Numbered from the stretch's first letter, positions 18,352 to 30,046 are shown. The stretch: 64,000 bases of DNA from Pseudomonas sp. PB120 (GCF_009761815.1 NZ_RWIN01000089.1:62001-126000), one strand, 5' to 3'. Notes: generated by a model not told the origin, from the sequence alone. Made by a program: numbers and translations.

Positions 18352-19356
18352 TTGAACGCACCCATAGAACCACATCGTTTTATCCTCGAGCCCTTTGAGG
18401 CTCGCCGCTTCGCCAATCTGTGCGGGATGTTCGACGAACACCTGCGCCTGATCGAGCAACGCCTGACCATCGAGATCCGCAACCGCGGAAACCAGTTCGA
18501 ACTGATCGGCGACCCGAAGCACACCACCTCCGCGGAAAACCTCCTGCGCCGCTTGTACCGCGAGACCAAGGGTACCGAGCTGTCGCCAGACCTGGTTCAC
18601 CTGTTCCTCCAGGAATCGGCCGTCGAAGAGCTGGACACTGTTTCGCCTTCCGAACCCTCCGTAGCCCTGCGCACCAAAAAAGGCATGATTCGCCCCCGCG
18701 GCTTGAATCAGCTGCGCTACGTGAAGGAAATCCTCGGTAACGATATCAACTTCGGCATCGGCCCCGCCGGTACCGGCAAGACCTACCTGGCCGTTGCCTG
18801 TGCCGTGGACGCGCTGGAACGCGAGCAGATTCGCCGCATCCTGCTGGTGCGCCCGGCGGTCGAAGCTGGCGAAAAACTGGGCTTCCTGCCCGGCGATCTG
18901 TCGCAAAAAATCGACCCTTACCTGCGCCCGCTCTACGACGCACTCTACGAGATGCTCGGCTTCGAATACGTGGCCAAGCTGATCGAGCGCCAGGTGATCG
19001 AAGTGGCACCGCTGGCCTACATGCGCGGTCGCACGCTGAACAACAGCTTCATCATTCTCGACGAAAGCCAGAACACCACCGTCGAGCAGATGAAGATGTT
19101 TCTGACCCGGATCGGCTTTGGCTCAACGGCGGTCATCACCGGTGACATTACCCAGGTCGACCTGCCAAAAGGCACCAAGTCCGGGCTGCACCATGTGATC
19201 GAAGTGCTCAAAGACGTGCCGGGCATCAGCTTCACCCATTTCATGCCCAAGGACGTAGTGCGCCATCCGCTGGTGCAGCGAATCGTCGAAGCCTACGAGC
19301 GCTTCGAGAACCGTGTGGCCGACGAGACGCCAAAGGATAGCCGCCGCGATGCTTGA
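18352..19356 (+). CDS. ybeZ: PhoH-like ATPase YbeZ
   Basis: 334 residues. P-loop ATPase of the PhoH family with Walker [12 protein letters not shown] and Walker [12 protein letters not shown]. Proposed partner of the RNase YbeY. The start is a TTG at 18352: it yields the conserved [11 protein letters not shown]-terminus, and no ATG lies nearby upstream. Overlaps ybeY by 8 bases, so translation is probably coupled. Confidence 0.93.
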   Translation: MNAPIEPHRFILEPFEARRFANLCGMFDEHLRLIEQRLTIEIRNRGNQFELIGDPKHTTSAENLLRRLYRETKGTELSPDLVHLFLQESAVEELDTVSPSEPSVALRTKKGMIRPRGLNQLRYVKEILGNDINFGIGPAGTGKTYLAVACAVDALEREQIRRILLVRPAVEAGEKLGFLPGDLSQKIDPYLRPLYDALYEMLGFEYVAKLIERQVIEVAPLAYMRGRTLNNSFIILDESQNTTVEQMKMFLTRIGFGSTAVITGDITQVDLPKGTKSGLHHVIEVLKDVPGISFTHFMPKDVVRHPLVQRIVEAYERFENRVADETPKDSRRDA

Positions 19357-19843
19357 GCTTGACCTGCAACTGGCTACCGAAGCGTCCGCCCCCAGTGAAG
19401 CCGAATTCCGCCAATGGTGCGAGCTCGCACTGCGCCAGCGCACTGCCGACTCCGAAATGACCATTCGCCTGGTCGACGAAGAGGAAGGCCGCGAGCTGAA
19501 TCACACCTGGCGGCAAAAGGATTACGCCACTAACGTTCTGTCGTTCCCCGCCGATGTGCCTGACGAATTTCTGGATATCCCGCTTCTGGGCGATCTGGTG
19601 ATCTGCGTGGCCGTGGTCGAGCGCGAAGCCGCCGAACAGGGCAAAGCACTGAACGCCCATTGGGCACATCTGGTCATTCACGGCTGCTTGCATCTACTCG
19701 GTTACGACCATATAGATGACGACGAAGCCGAAGAAATGGAAGCACTGGAACGAACGTTGCTTGCCGAGTTGGGCTATCCCGATCCGTACGCGGACGACGA
19801 AATTGAAACATCCCCTATCGTTACAACAAAGGATTCAGAGTAA
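19349..19843 (+). CDS. ybeY: Endoribonuclease / rRNA maturation factor YbeY
   Basis: 164 residues. Zinc-dependent RNase required for 16S rRNA 3'-end processing and ribosome quality control. The metal motif [11 protein letters not shown] is intact and the catalytic-region Arg is present ([15 protein letters not shown]). The ATG at 19349 overlaps the end of ybeZ. Followed by corC after 5 bases. Confidence 0.95.
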   Translation: MLELDLQLATEASAPSEAEFRQWCELALRQRTADSEMTIRLVDEEEGRELNHTWRQKDYATNVLSFPADVPDEFLDIPLLGDLVICVAVVEREAAEQGKALNAHWAHLVIHGCLHLLGYDHIDDDEAEEMEALERTLLAELGYPDPYADDEIETSPIVTTKDSE

Positions 19844-19848
19844 TCGCT

Positions 19849-20688
19849 ATGAGCGAAGATCGATCGAGCAACGGGCAAAAGTCTTGGCTGGGTAAACTGA
19901 CCCAGGCTTTTGCCCACGAGCCGAAGAACCGCCAGGAGCTGCTGGAGCTGCTGCGCGACGCACACCAAAACAAGTTGCTGGACAGCGAAGCGCTGGCCAT
20001 CGTCGAAGGCGCCATCCAGGTTGCGGACCTGCAAGTACGGGACATCATGGTCCCGCGCTCGCAGATGATCAGCATCAAGGCGACCCAGACACCCCGCGAG
20101 TTCCTGCCGGCCGTGGTCGACTCGGCCCACTCCCGCTACCCGGTCATCGGCGAAAGCCATGACGACGTGATGGGCGTGCTGCTGGCCAAGGACTTGCTAC
20201 CGCTGATCCTCAAGGAGAACGGCGACAGCTTCAACATCAAGGACCTGCTGCGCCCGGCCACTTTCGTACCCGAGTCCAAGCGCCTGAACGTGCTGTTGCG
20301 TGAATTTCGCGCCAACCACAACCACATGGCCATCGTCATTGACGAATACGGCGGTGTGGCGGGCCTGGTGACCATCGAAGACGTGCTGGAGCAAATCGTC
20401 GGCGATATCGAAGACGAACATGACGTCGAAGAAGACAGCTACATCAAGCCGCTGCCCAGCGGTGATTTCCTGATCAAGGCCCTGACGCCCATCGAGAACT
20501 TTAACGAGTTCTTCGACAGCGAGTTCTCCGACGACGAGTTCGACACCGTTGGCGGCCTGGTGATGAGCGCGTTCGGACACTTGCCAAAACGCAACGAAAT
20601 CACTGAGATCGGCCCTTATCGCTTTCGCATTTTGAATGCCGACAGTCGGCGGATTCATTTGCTTCGCCTGACGCCAATCGCCCGGTAA
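19849..20688 (+). CDS. corC: CorC/YbeX family CBS-domain protein
   Basis: 279 residues. Two CBS domains (about 68-190: VRDIMVPRSQMISIK, VIDEYGGVAGLVTIEDVLEQIVGDI) and a C-terminal CorC_HlyC domain (FDTVGGLVMSAFGHLP). No membrane segment. E. coli YbeX/CorC is linked to Mg2+/Co2+ efflux and ribosome metabolism. Third gene of ybeZ-ybeY-corC-lnt. Confidence 0.94.
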   Translation: MSEDRSSNGQKSWLGKLTQAFAHEPKNRQELLELLRDAHQNKLLDSEALAIVEGAIQVADLQVRDIMVPRSQMISIKATQTPREFLPAVVDSAHSRYPVIGESHDDVMGVLLAKDLLPLILKENGDSFNIKDLLRPATFVPESKRLNVLLREFRANHNHMAIVIDEYGGVAGLVTIEDVLEQIVGDIEDEHDVEEDSYIKPLPSGDFLIKALTPIENFNEFFDSEFSDDEFDTVGGLVMSAFGHLPKRNEITEIGPYRFRILNADSRRIHLLRLTPIAR

Positions 20689-20703
20689 ACACTAAGGATT
20701 GAA

Positions 20704-22227
20704 ATGCATCGTATGACCCGCCCCGGCTGGCCCGGTAACCTGCTGGCCGTGGCGGCCGGTGCACTCACCACCCTGGCGTTGGCGCCGTTCGATATCTGGC
20801 CGCTGGCATTGCTGGCGGTCGGTTTCTTCTATGCCGGTTTGCGCGAACTGAATCCCCGTCAGGCCCTGGGCCGTGGCTGGTGTTTCGGGTTCGGCCTGTT
20901 CGGCGCCGGCACCAGCTGGATCTACTACAGCATTCACCACTTCGGCGGCGCTTCCGTGCTGCTGGCCGGTTTCCTGATGCTGATTTTCACGGCGGCGATC
21001 GCCTGGTTCTTCGCCCTGCCCGCCTGGCTGTGGGCACGCTGGTTGCGCCGCAACGAAGCGCCGCTGGCCGATGCCTTGGCGTTCGCGGCCTTGTGGGTCG
21101 GCCAGGAAGCGTTTCGCGGCTGGTTTCTCACCGGTTTCCCGTGGCTCTATTCCGGCTACAGCCAGCTCAACGGCCCGCTGGCCGGGCTCGCGCCAGTGGG
21201 CGGCATGTGGCTGGTGTCGTTTACCCTGGCCCTCACCGCCGCGCTGATCTACAACGCTGCGCGCCTGGTCAAGACCGGCCGCAAAGGATTTATCGCCGCT
21301 GGCGTGTTGCTGCTGATCGGGCCATGGGTCGTGGGCATGGCGCTCAAAGGTCACGCCTGGACCAGCCCGGCGGGCGCACCGCTGACCGTCGCGGCGATTC
21401 AGGGCAACGTCGAACAAAGCATGAAGTGGGACCCGGCGCAGCTCAACGCACAACTGGCGCTGTACCGCGACATGAGCTTCAGCTCCAAGAGGGTCGACCT
21501 GCTGATCTGGCCGGAAACCGCCGTCCCGGTACTCAAGGAGTCCGCCGAGGGCTACTTGAACATGATGGGGAATTTCGCCGCAGAGCGTAAGTCCGCGCTG
21601 ATTACCGGCGTACCGATTCGCCAGGAAGTTCGCCACGAGAAACGCTTTTTCAACGGCATCACGGTCGTTGGCGAGGGGGACGGTACGTACCTGAAGCAGA
21701 AGCTGGTGCCCTTCGGCGAATACGTGCCGCTGCAGGAAATGCTGCGCGGCTTGATCGCCTTCTTTGATCTGCCGATGTCGGACTTTGCCCGCGGCCCGGC
21801 CGATCAGCCGATGCTGCAGGCCAAGGGCTATCAGATTGCGCCGTTCATCTGCTACGAAGTGGTGTACCCGGAGTTCGCTGCCAGCCTCGCCGCACGTAGC
21901 GATTTGCTGCTGACCATCAGCAACGACACCTGGTTCGGCACCTCCATCGGCCCGCTGCAACACGTGCAGATGGCACAGATGCGTGCGCTGGAGGCCGGGC
22001 GCTGGATGATCCGCGCCACCAACAACGGCGTCACCGGTCTGATCAATCCATTCGGCCAGATCACCACCCAGATCCCACAGTTCGAGCGCGGCATTCTGTA
22101 TGGCGAAGTGGTGCCGATGCACAATCTGACGCCTTATCTGGAATGGCGTTCGTGGCCGCTCATCATCCTGTGTGTGCTGTTGTTTGGCTGGGCGCTGGTC
22201 GCGAGCCGGATGGCCAAAACCGTGTGA
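20704..22227 (+). CDS. lnt: Apolipoprotein N-acyltransferase
   Basis: 507 residues. Inner-membrane enzyme that adds the third acyl chain to lipoproteins. N-terminal membrane helices (about 1-190) precede a nitrilase-fold periplasmic domain with the Glu-Lys-Cys triad: WPETAVPV, KLVPFGEYVPL and FICYEVVYPE. A last helix (WPLIILCVLLFGWALV) anchors the C-terminus. An ATG three codons in is an alternative start. Essential in most gammaproteobacteria. Confidence 0.96.
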   Translation: MHRMTRPGWPGNLLAVAAGALTTLALAPFDIWPLALLAVGFFYAGLRELNPRQALGRGWCFGFGLFGAGTSWIYYSIHHFGGASVLLAGFLMLIFTAAIAWFFALPAWLWARWLRRNEAPLADALAFAALWVGQEAFRGWFLTGFPWLYSGYSQLNGPLAGLAPVGGMWLVSFTLALTAALIYNAARLVKTGRKGFIAAGVLLLIGPWVVGMALKGHAWTSPAGAPLTVAAIQGNVEQSMKWDPAQLNAQLALYRDMSFSSKRVDLLIWPETAVPVLKESAEGYLNMMGNFAAERKSALITGVPIRQEVRHEKRFFNGITVVGEGDGTYLKQKLVPFGEYVPLQEMLRGLIAFFDLPMSDFARGPADQPMLQAKGYQIAPFICYEVVYPEFAASLAARSDLLLTISNDTWFGTSIGPLQHVQMAQMRALEAGRWMIRATNNGVTGLINPFGQITTQIPQFERGILYGEVVPMHNLTPYLEWRSWPLIILCVLLFGWALVASRMAKTV

Positions 22228-22257
22228 AGCAGACAAACACTGAATCAAGGGCGCTCT

Positions 22258-22396
22258 TGTGGCGAGGGAGCTTGCTCCCGCTGGGCTGCGAAGCAGCCCT
22301 GAATTGCCTGTGACAAAAAGAATTCATATGCAGTGATTACGACCGCTGCGCGGCCGAGCGGGACGGTGCGGCGATCCGACAAGCTCCCTCGCCACA
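22258..22396. repeat. REPIN, family B, with interrupted right arm
   Basis: Left arm TGTGGCGAGGGAGCTTGCTCCCGCTGGGCTGCGAAGCAGCCC is normal. In the right arm GCGGGA is separated from CAAGCTCCCTCGCCACA by about 15 extra bases (CGGTGCGGCGATCCGA). Confidence 0.9.
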
Positions 22397-22419
22397 GGGA
22401 TCAGTGCCTGCAAATTGGG

Positions 22420-23181
22420 TCAGCGGTAGAAGAACCAATACCCGATCTGCCCCGCCGCCTCATTCAACAATTGCCCGCTCTGCCAGATCGACTTGAATTC
22501 CGGCATCCAGCCACCCAGCGGTCGGGCGTTGTCCACGCCCAGGAACCCCACCGGCGCGGCCACCACCTCGAACCCCGCCTTCTGGAAGCTCCAGACCGCC
22601 CGCGGCATGTGCCAGGCCTGCGTCACCACCACGACGCGCTTGATCCCTTGCGGCAGCAACACGTCGGCGCTGAACTGCGCGTTCTCCCAGGTCGTCCGGC
22701 TGCGCCCTTCCTGCCAGCGCACGGTCACACCGAAATCATCGAGCATCGAGTCCGCCATCAACTGGGCCTCTGTCGGCGGCGTACCGTAATGCAGGCCGCC
22801 ACTGGTCAGGATCGGCAGGCCTGAGGCCTTGGCTAGCCTGGCGGCATAACGTTCTCGACCCAGGCCTATGCCGGTCGGCTGATCGGCGCCCCAGGCCAGG
22901 TCGCCACGCTCACGACCCGAGCCCAGCACCACGATGGCGTCCGCACGCTGCCCCAGCGTTGCCCATTCGTCGCGTGCCAGCGGCGGTTCCCGCTCAAGGG
23001 CGGCGGCGCCCCACTCCACCATCACCGGCAGGCTCATCAGCCAGAACCCGCCCACACCGAGCGCAAAGCACAAACCAGCAAGGCGAGGCCTTGAGCGGCG
23101 CAACCACCAGGCAAGCACCAACAGCAGCAAAAGAATGCCGGGCGGCAGCAGAAGTTGTTTTACGAAATAACGAAAAGGCAT
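22420..23181 (-). CDS. YdcF family (DUF218) membrane protein
   Basis: 253 residues. Two N-terminal membrane helices (LLLPPGILLLLLVLAWWL; LCFALGVGGFWLMSLPVMV) followed by a DUF218 domain: DAIVVLGSG, LTSGGLHYGTPPTEAQLMADSML and VVTQAWHMPRAVWSFQKAG. E. coli relatives SanA and ElyC act in envelope integrity. The SD sequence GGAG lies inside a perfect palindrome that reaches the A of the start codon (23181-23204). Convergent with lnt. Confidence 0.9.
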   Translation of the reverse strand: MPFRYFVKQLLLPPGILLLLLVLAWWLRRSRPRLAGLCFALGVGGFWLMSLPVMVEWGAAALEREPPLARDEWATLGQRADAIVVLGSGRERGDLAWGADQPTGIGLGRERYAARLAKASGLPILTSGGLHYGTPPTEAQLMADSMLDDFGVTVRWQEGRSRTTWENAQFSADVLLPQGIKRVVVVTQAWHMPRAVWSFQKAGFEVVAAPVGFLGVDNARPLGGWMPEFKSIWQSGQLLNEAAGQIGYWFFYR

Positions 23182-23204
23182 CGAGCATCTCCAGAGATGC
23201 TCGA
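23181..23204 (-). promoter_or_regulatory. Perfect 11-bp palindrome covering the ydcF ribosome-binding site
   Basis: TCGAGCATCTC and GAGATGCTCGA flank a 2-base loop. On the minus strand the GGAG seven bases before the ATG is inside the hairpin, and the stem ends on the A of the ATG. It could be an RNA hairpin masking translation or a DNA operator. Confidence 0.55.
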
Positions 23205-23293
23205 AGCCTAAGTGGGTTGACGCAATGCGACAACAAATGCGGAAGGACTATGCTCTAAATAAACATCAGTCATGGTTTCAGCTTCAAGTGCCC

Positions 23294-23614
23294 TTACTTG
23301 AATTGCAGGGACCGGACCTTTACCGCGTCTCTGCCGGGAGTCTTGTCCTTTAGCCAGATGATCTTGGCCGAACGTGGTGCGTCGAGCTGCTTCACTGCTT
23401 CTGACAAGCATCCGTGTGTTTCACGTTCGCTGCGATCCAGATACGCCTTGACCAGTGCAAACTCAGCGGGGCTCAGGCCACGCAGTTCCAGCTCAAGAGG
23501 ACGTTCGTCACGCAGCTGACCAGCGGTTTTTGCCGCGTCCAGGGCCATGCCCAGACGATCGATCAGTCTTTCGTACAGCTCCGGTTTTGTAGCTTTTTGC
23601 TGTGACTCAACCAT
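23294..23614 (-). CDS. Small protein of unknown function
   Basis: 106 residues starting MVESQQKATKPELYERLIDRLG, with GAGGTGAGGG just before the ATG. Predicted soluble, helical and highly charged. The opening (LYERLIDRL) weakly recalls the N-terminus of YbeL/DUF1451, which sits near leuS in enterobacteria, but the zinc-ribbon part is absent. I do not assign a function. Divergent from leuS. Confidence 0.6.
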   Translation of the reverse strand: MVESQQKATKPELYERLIDRLGMALDAAKTAGQLRDERPLELELRGLSPAEFALVKAYLDRSERETHGCLSEAVKQLDAPRSAKIIWLKDKTPGRDAVKVRSLQFK

Positions 23615-23834
23615 CCCTCACCTCATTGAAGAATAAGACGTACTCCCCATTTAGAGCTTAGCTTCGCTCGACAAACCGGCTGGACGCCGCGACCAACGGC
23701 CCTCGCAGCAGATTTTGACCGTTGCGTGGCAGCAATCAGGGTTTCCCTCGGTAGAGTGCGGTCATGTATGCTACGGCGCTTCCTGTAACTCCACTTCCAG
23801 CTTGTCTGGGCCACGAAACGCCGATTCGGCGTGA

Positions 23835-26501
<2,667 letters not shown>

Positions 26502-26589
26502 TTGGATCAGGCGTCAGGTCAAGCCTGGCGCCGAGTAAAACCTTTCGGGCCGCATGATCGGCCCACCTGGTTTCAAGGGGAGCAACAAG

Positions 26590-27195
26590 ATGATCAAACG
26601 CAATTTGCTGGTGATGGGCCTCGCCGTTCTGCTGAGCGCCTGCGGTTTCCAGCTGCGTGGCACCGGCACCACCGATCTGGCGATCAAGGAGCTCGACGTG
26701 AGCGCCCGTAATGCCTACGGCGAAACCGTGAAGCAACTGCGTCAAGTACTGGAAGGCAGCGGCGTCAAGGTTTACACCGGTGCCCCTTACAAACTGGTGC
26801 TGACCGACGAGCAGGAAAACCAGCGCATCCTCAGCTACGCGGGTGCCGGTCGTACGGGTGAGTATCAGGTGACGACCGTGCTGAACTACGATATCCGTGG
26901 GGCTCACGACCTGCAGCTGATGAGCGACAAGCTTGAAGTGCAGAAAATCTTTATCCATGACGGCAACAACCTGGTGGGTTCCGACCAGGAAGCCGCCACT
27001 GCCCGCAACGAAACTCGTCGCGAACTGATCCAGCGCATGATCCTGCGCCTGCAGCAGCTCTCTCCGGCCCAGCTGGATCAACTGCAGCAGACCGCCGAAG
27101 CCCGCGCCAAGGCTGAAGCTGCGGCGCTGGAAGCGGCGCAGAAGGCTGAAGCGAACACCCCGCGCCAGTCGCCTGTCCAGCTGCCGAAGCAGTAA
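26590..27195 (+). CDS. lptE: LPS-assembly lipoprotein LptE
   Basis: 201 residues from the ATG at 26590, which follows AAGGGGAGCAACAAG. Lipobox LLSAC-GF with Cys near residue 18. It plugs the LptD barrel in the outer membrane and delivers LPS to the surface. The body matches the LptE fold (FQLRGTGTTDLAIKELDVSARNAYGE). An Ala/Glu-rich C-terminal tail (AEARAKAEAAALEAAQKAEA) is coiled-coil-like, as seen in Pseudomonas LptE. Confidence 0.95.
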   Translation: MIKRNLLVMGLAVLLSACGFQLRGTGTTDLAIKELDVSARNAYGETVKQLRQVLEGSGVKVYTGAPYKLVLTDEQENQRILSYAGAGRTGEYQVTTVLNYDIRGAHDLQLMSDKLEVQKIFIHDGNNLVGSDQEAATARNETRRELIQRMILRLQQLSPAQLDQLQQTAEARAKAEAAALEAAQKAEANTPRQSPVQLPKQ

Positions 27196-27201
27196 GACTT
27201 A

Positions 27202-27221
27202 CGGGGCGCTCAAGCGCCCCG
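27202..27221 (+). terminator. GC-rich hairpin between lptE and holA
   Basis: CGGGGCGCT-CA-AGCGCCCCG, 9-bp stem, followed by TTTGCCCTCTCTT. It lies 13 bases before the holA ATG, so it is either a weak terminator/attenuator or a stability element. Confidence 0.5.
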
Positions 27222-27234
27222 TTTGCCCTCTCTT

Positions 27235-28272
27235 ATGAAGCTCGCTCCCGCCCAACTCGCCAAACACCTGCAAGGTGCCCTCGCGCCGGTTTACATCATC
27301 AGCGGCGATGACCCCTTGCTGTGCCAGGAAGCCGCCGACGCCATCCGCGCCGCCGCTCGCCAACAGGGTTTCGACGAACGCCAGGTCTTTGCCGCCGATG
27401 CCAGCTTCGACTGGGGCACGTTGCTGCAAGCCGGCGCGAGCATGTCGTTGTTCGCCGAAAAACGCTTGCTGGAATTGCGCCTGCCCTCCGGCAAACCCGG
27501 GGACAAGGGCGCGGCTGCGTTCATCGAATACTGCTCGCGCCCCGCTGAAGACACGGTGCTGCTGATCAGCCTGCCGAAACTCGATGGTAGCGCGCAGAAA
27601 ACCAAGTGGGGCAAGGCGCTGGTCGAAGGCCAGCAGACGCAGTTCGTACAGATCTGGCCGGTGGAAGCCAACCAGTTACCGAGCTGGATCCGTCAGCGAC
27701 TGTCCCAGGCCGGGCTTTCCGCCAGCCAGGACGCGGTCGAGTTGATCGCCGCGCGTGTCGAAGGCAACCTGCTGGCCGCCGCCCAGGAAATCGAAAAGCT
27801 CAAGCTGATGGCCGAAAGCGGTCAGATCACCGTCGAAACCGTGCAGGCCGCTGTGGCCGACAGTGCACGCTTTGATGTCTTCGGGCTCACCGATGCCATT
27901 CTCAACGGCGAGGCCGCCCATGCCCTGCGCATGCTCGAAGGCCTGCGCGGTGAAGGCGTCGAACCGCCGGTGATCCTCTGGGCCCTGGCACGGGAACTGC
28001 GCCTGCTGGCCAGCCTGTCGCTGCAATACAGCCAGGGTGTGCCGCTGGACAAAGCCTTCAGCTCGGCCCGCCCGCCCGTCTGGGACAAACGCAAACCACT
28101 GATGAGCAAAGCCCTGCAACGCTACTCGGCGCAACGCTGGGCGCAGTTGCTGCTGGAAGCCCAGCGCATCGATGCGCAGATAAAAGGACAGGCCGCAGGT
28201 TCGCCGTGGATGAGCCTGAGCCGGTTGTCGTTGCTGATGGCCGGTCAACGCCTGACATTGCCTGCTGAGTAA
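27235..28272 (+). CDS. holA: DNA polymerase III subunit delta
   Basis: 345 residues from MKLAPAQLAKHLQG. Clamp-loader subunit that opens the beta clamp. The N-terminal AAA-like domain has VYIISGDDPLLCQEAADAIR; the beta-interacting region (SMSLFAEKRLLELRLPSG) and the C-terminal collar domain are present. Follows lptE as in most gammaproteobacteria. Confidence 0.95.
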   Translation: MKLAPAQLAKHLQGALAPVYIISGDDPLLCQEAADAIRAAARQQGFDERQVFAADASFDWGTLLQAGASMSLFAEKRLLELRLPSGKPGDKGAAAFIEYCSRPAEDTVLLISLPKLDGSAQKTKWGKALVEGQQTQFVQIWPVEANQLPSWIRQRLSQAGLSASQDAVELIAARVEGNLLAAAQEIEKLKLMAESGQITVETVQAAVADSARFDVFGLTDAILNGEAAHALRMLEGLRGEGVEPPVILWALARELRLLASLSLQYSQGVPLDKAFSSARPPVWDKRKPLMSKALQRYSAQRWAQLLLEAQRIDAQIKGQAAGSPWMSLSRLSLLMAGQRLTLPAE

Positions 28273-28278
28273 GGCTTT

Positions 28279-28411
28279 TGTGGCGAGGGAGCTTGCTCCC
28301 GCTGGGTTGCGAAGCGACCCTGAAATCAGTCGCCGCGATTGCCAGATGTTACTCGTTCACCCTTTTCACGACTGCTGCGCAGCCGAGCGGGAGCGAGCTC
28401 CCTCGCCACAG
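28279..28411. repeat. REPIN, family B
   Basis: TGTGGCGAGGGAGCTTGCTCCCGCTGGG, spacer, then AGCGGGAGCGAGCTCCCTCGCCACA. The right arm has GCGAGC where GCAAGC is usual. Lies between holA and arfA. Confidence 0.92.
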
Positions 28412-28493
28412 GTAACATTTCGGCAGTAGACAGAACGCTGACTTCAGCAGATGATTTCCCCCGCAAAAACCCACTACCCTGCGAGCAATCATC

Positions 28494-28658
28494 ATGAGCA
28501 AAAAGCCATCTAAACATGGCCCCAACAAGGCCAAATCCATCATCGCCCAGCCACTGTTCCGCAGCCGTCAGGAACCCGCCGGCAAGGGCAAAGGCAGCTA
28601 CCGCCGCGAAGCCTTCCAGTCTAAAAGCTGGGAGGCTTCTTACTTTCTGGCGGCCTGA
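28494..28658 (+). CDS. arfA: Alternative ribosome-rescue factor A
   Basis: 54 residues beginning MSKKPSKHGPNKAKSIIAQP and ending SWEASYFLAA. ArfA enters ribosomes stalled on non-stop mRNA and recruits RF2 when trans-translation fails. The conserved KGKGSYRRE basic motif is present. In E. coli the arfA mRNA is cut or terminated at a hairpin inside the coding region, so that full protein is made mainly when tmRNA is lacking; a matching hairpin is present at 28611-28636. The gene is too short for common length cutoffs. Confidence 0.93.
   Translation: MSKKPSKHGPNKAKSIIAQPLFRSRQEPAGKGKGSYRREAFQSKSWEASYFLAA
28611..28636 (+). terminator. Hairpin inside arfA (RNase III site or intrinsic terminator)
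   Basis: GCCTTCCAG and CTGGGAGGC form a 9-bp stem with one G-U pair and an 8-base loop, followed by TTCTTACTTTC. It ends 19 bases before the stop codon begins, so mRNA ending here would lack a stop. Confidence 0.7.
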
Positions 28659-28720
28659 AAGGCAGGCGTTCGCTCAACATGTTAAGGTCTGCACCTGATT
28701 CGAATTCCCTGGACCCGTGC

Positions 28721-30043
28721 ATGCCCCTTAGTCTTTCCCGTCGTTGGCATCTGCGCCAACTGATCGCTGCCTCCAGCCTCATTTTGCTTGTCGCCTGCGC
28801 GGAAAAACCAACCGCCGCCGACGCCCAGCCGCTTCAGACCTTGCCTGTCGCGTCAGCCCCTGCGGTCATTCCGCCGGTGGTTCCGACCGGTGAAGACCTC
28901 GACATCCAGCCCACCCAGACCTTCGCCGAATGGCAGGCGGGCTTCCGTAAGGACGCGCTGGCCGCCGGCATCCGCGCCGACCTGTTCGACCGCGCCTTCG
29001 CCAACGTCAGCTTCGATCCCAGCGTGATTCGCGCCGACCGCAGCCAACCAGAATTCTCCCGCCCGGTGTGGGAATACCTCGACGGCGCCCTGTCCCCCCT
29101 GCGCGTGCGCAAAGGCCAGTCGCTGGTCAGCCAGTACGCCGACATCCTGCAAAGCATCGAGCAGCGCTATGGCGTTGATCGTCAGGCACTGGTCGCAGTG
29201 TGGGGCATGGAAAGTAACTTCGGTCAGTTCCAGGGCAACAAGTCGGTGATCAATTCCCTGGCGACCCTGGCCTACGAAGGCCGCCGCCCCGGGTTCGCCC
29301 ACGCGCAACTGATTGCTGCCCTGCAGATCCTGCAACAAGGCGACATCACGCCGGAAAAAATGCTCGGCTCGTGGGCCGGCGCCATGGGTCAGACCCAATT
29401 CATCCCGACGACCTACAACACCCACGCCGTAGACTTCGATGGCGACGGTCGCCGCGACATCTGGGGCAGCCCCGCCGACGCCCTGGCCTCGACCGCCCAT
29501 TACCTGCAAAGCTCCGGCTGGCAGAAAGGCCAGCCGTGGGGCTTCGAGGTGCAACTGGCGAGTGGCTTCAATTACGTCCTGGCCGACGGCACGATTCGCA
29601 AGAGTGTCGCCGAATGGCTGCAGATGGGCGTCACGCTGCCCAATGGCGCCAAGGTGCCGGCCGGTTCAGAACACTTGTCCGCCGCCCTGCTGCTGCCGGC
29701 CGGCTACCGTGGCCCGGCTTTCCTGGTCCTCGACAACTTCCGCGCGATCCTCAAGTACAACAACTCGTCGTCCTATGCGCTGGCCGTGAGCCTGTTGTCT
29801 GAGCGATTCAATGGCGCAGGCCTGATCAGCGGTTCGTGGCCAAAAGATGATTTGCCGTTGAGCCGCACCGAACGGATCGAACTGCAGAGTTTGCTGAGTG
29901 CGCAGAACTACGACGCGGGCACACCCGATGGGATCATCGGCGCCAATACCCGCAAGGCCATTCGTAGTGCTCAACAATCGTTTGGCTGGCCGGCGGATGG
30001 TTATCCGACGCACAAGCTGCTCGAAGGCTTGCGCAGCCGCTAA
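28721..30043 (+). CDS. sltB3: Lytic murein transglycosylase, SltB3/MltB family lipoprotein
   Basis: 440 residues from the ATG at 28721; a signal ends in the lipobox LLVAC-A. It cleaves peptidoglycan glycan strands with 1,6-anhydro product formation. Family 3 (MltB-type) catalytic Glu is in VWGMESNFGQFQG; MGQTQFIPTTYN and VDFDGDGRRDIWGSPADAL are also conserved. A C-terminal peptidoglycan-binding domain (PG_binding_1, about residues 375-440: LQSLLSAQNYDAGTPDGIIG) follows. Domain order and position after holA match P. aeruginosa SltB3. Confidence 0.9.
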   Translation: MPLSLSRRWHLRQLIAASSLILLVACAEKPTAADAQPLQTLPVASAPAVIPPVVPTGEDLDIQPTQTFAEWQAGFRKDALAAGIRADLFDRAFANVSFDPSVIRADRSQPEFSRPVWEYLDGALSPLRVRKGQSLVSQYADILQSIEQRYGVDRQALVAVWGMESNFGQFQGNKSVINSLATLAYEGRRPGFAHAQLIAALQILQQGDITPEKMLGSWAGAMGQTQFIPTTYNTHAVDFDGDGRRDIWGSPADALASTAHYLQSSGWQKGQPWGFEVQLASGFNYVLADGTIRKSVAEWLQMGVTLPNGAKVPAGSEHLSAALLLPAGYRGPAFLVLDNFRAILKYNNSSSYALAVSLLSERFNGAGLISGSWPKDDLPLSRTERIELQSLLSAQNYDAGTPDGIIGANTRKAIRSAQQSFGWPADGYPTHKLLEGLRSR

Positions 30044-30046
30044 AAG

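Noticed and set aside
20692..22248. 518-codon minus-strand frame opposite lnt
   Set aside because: Shadow of lnt; Gln/Arg-rich without domain features.
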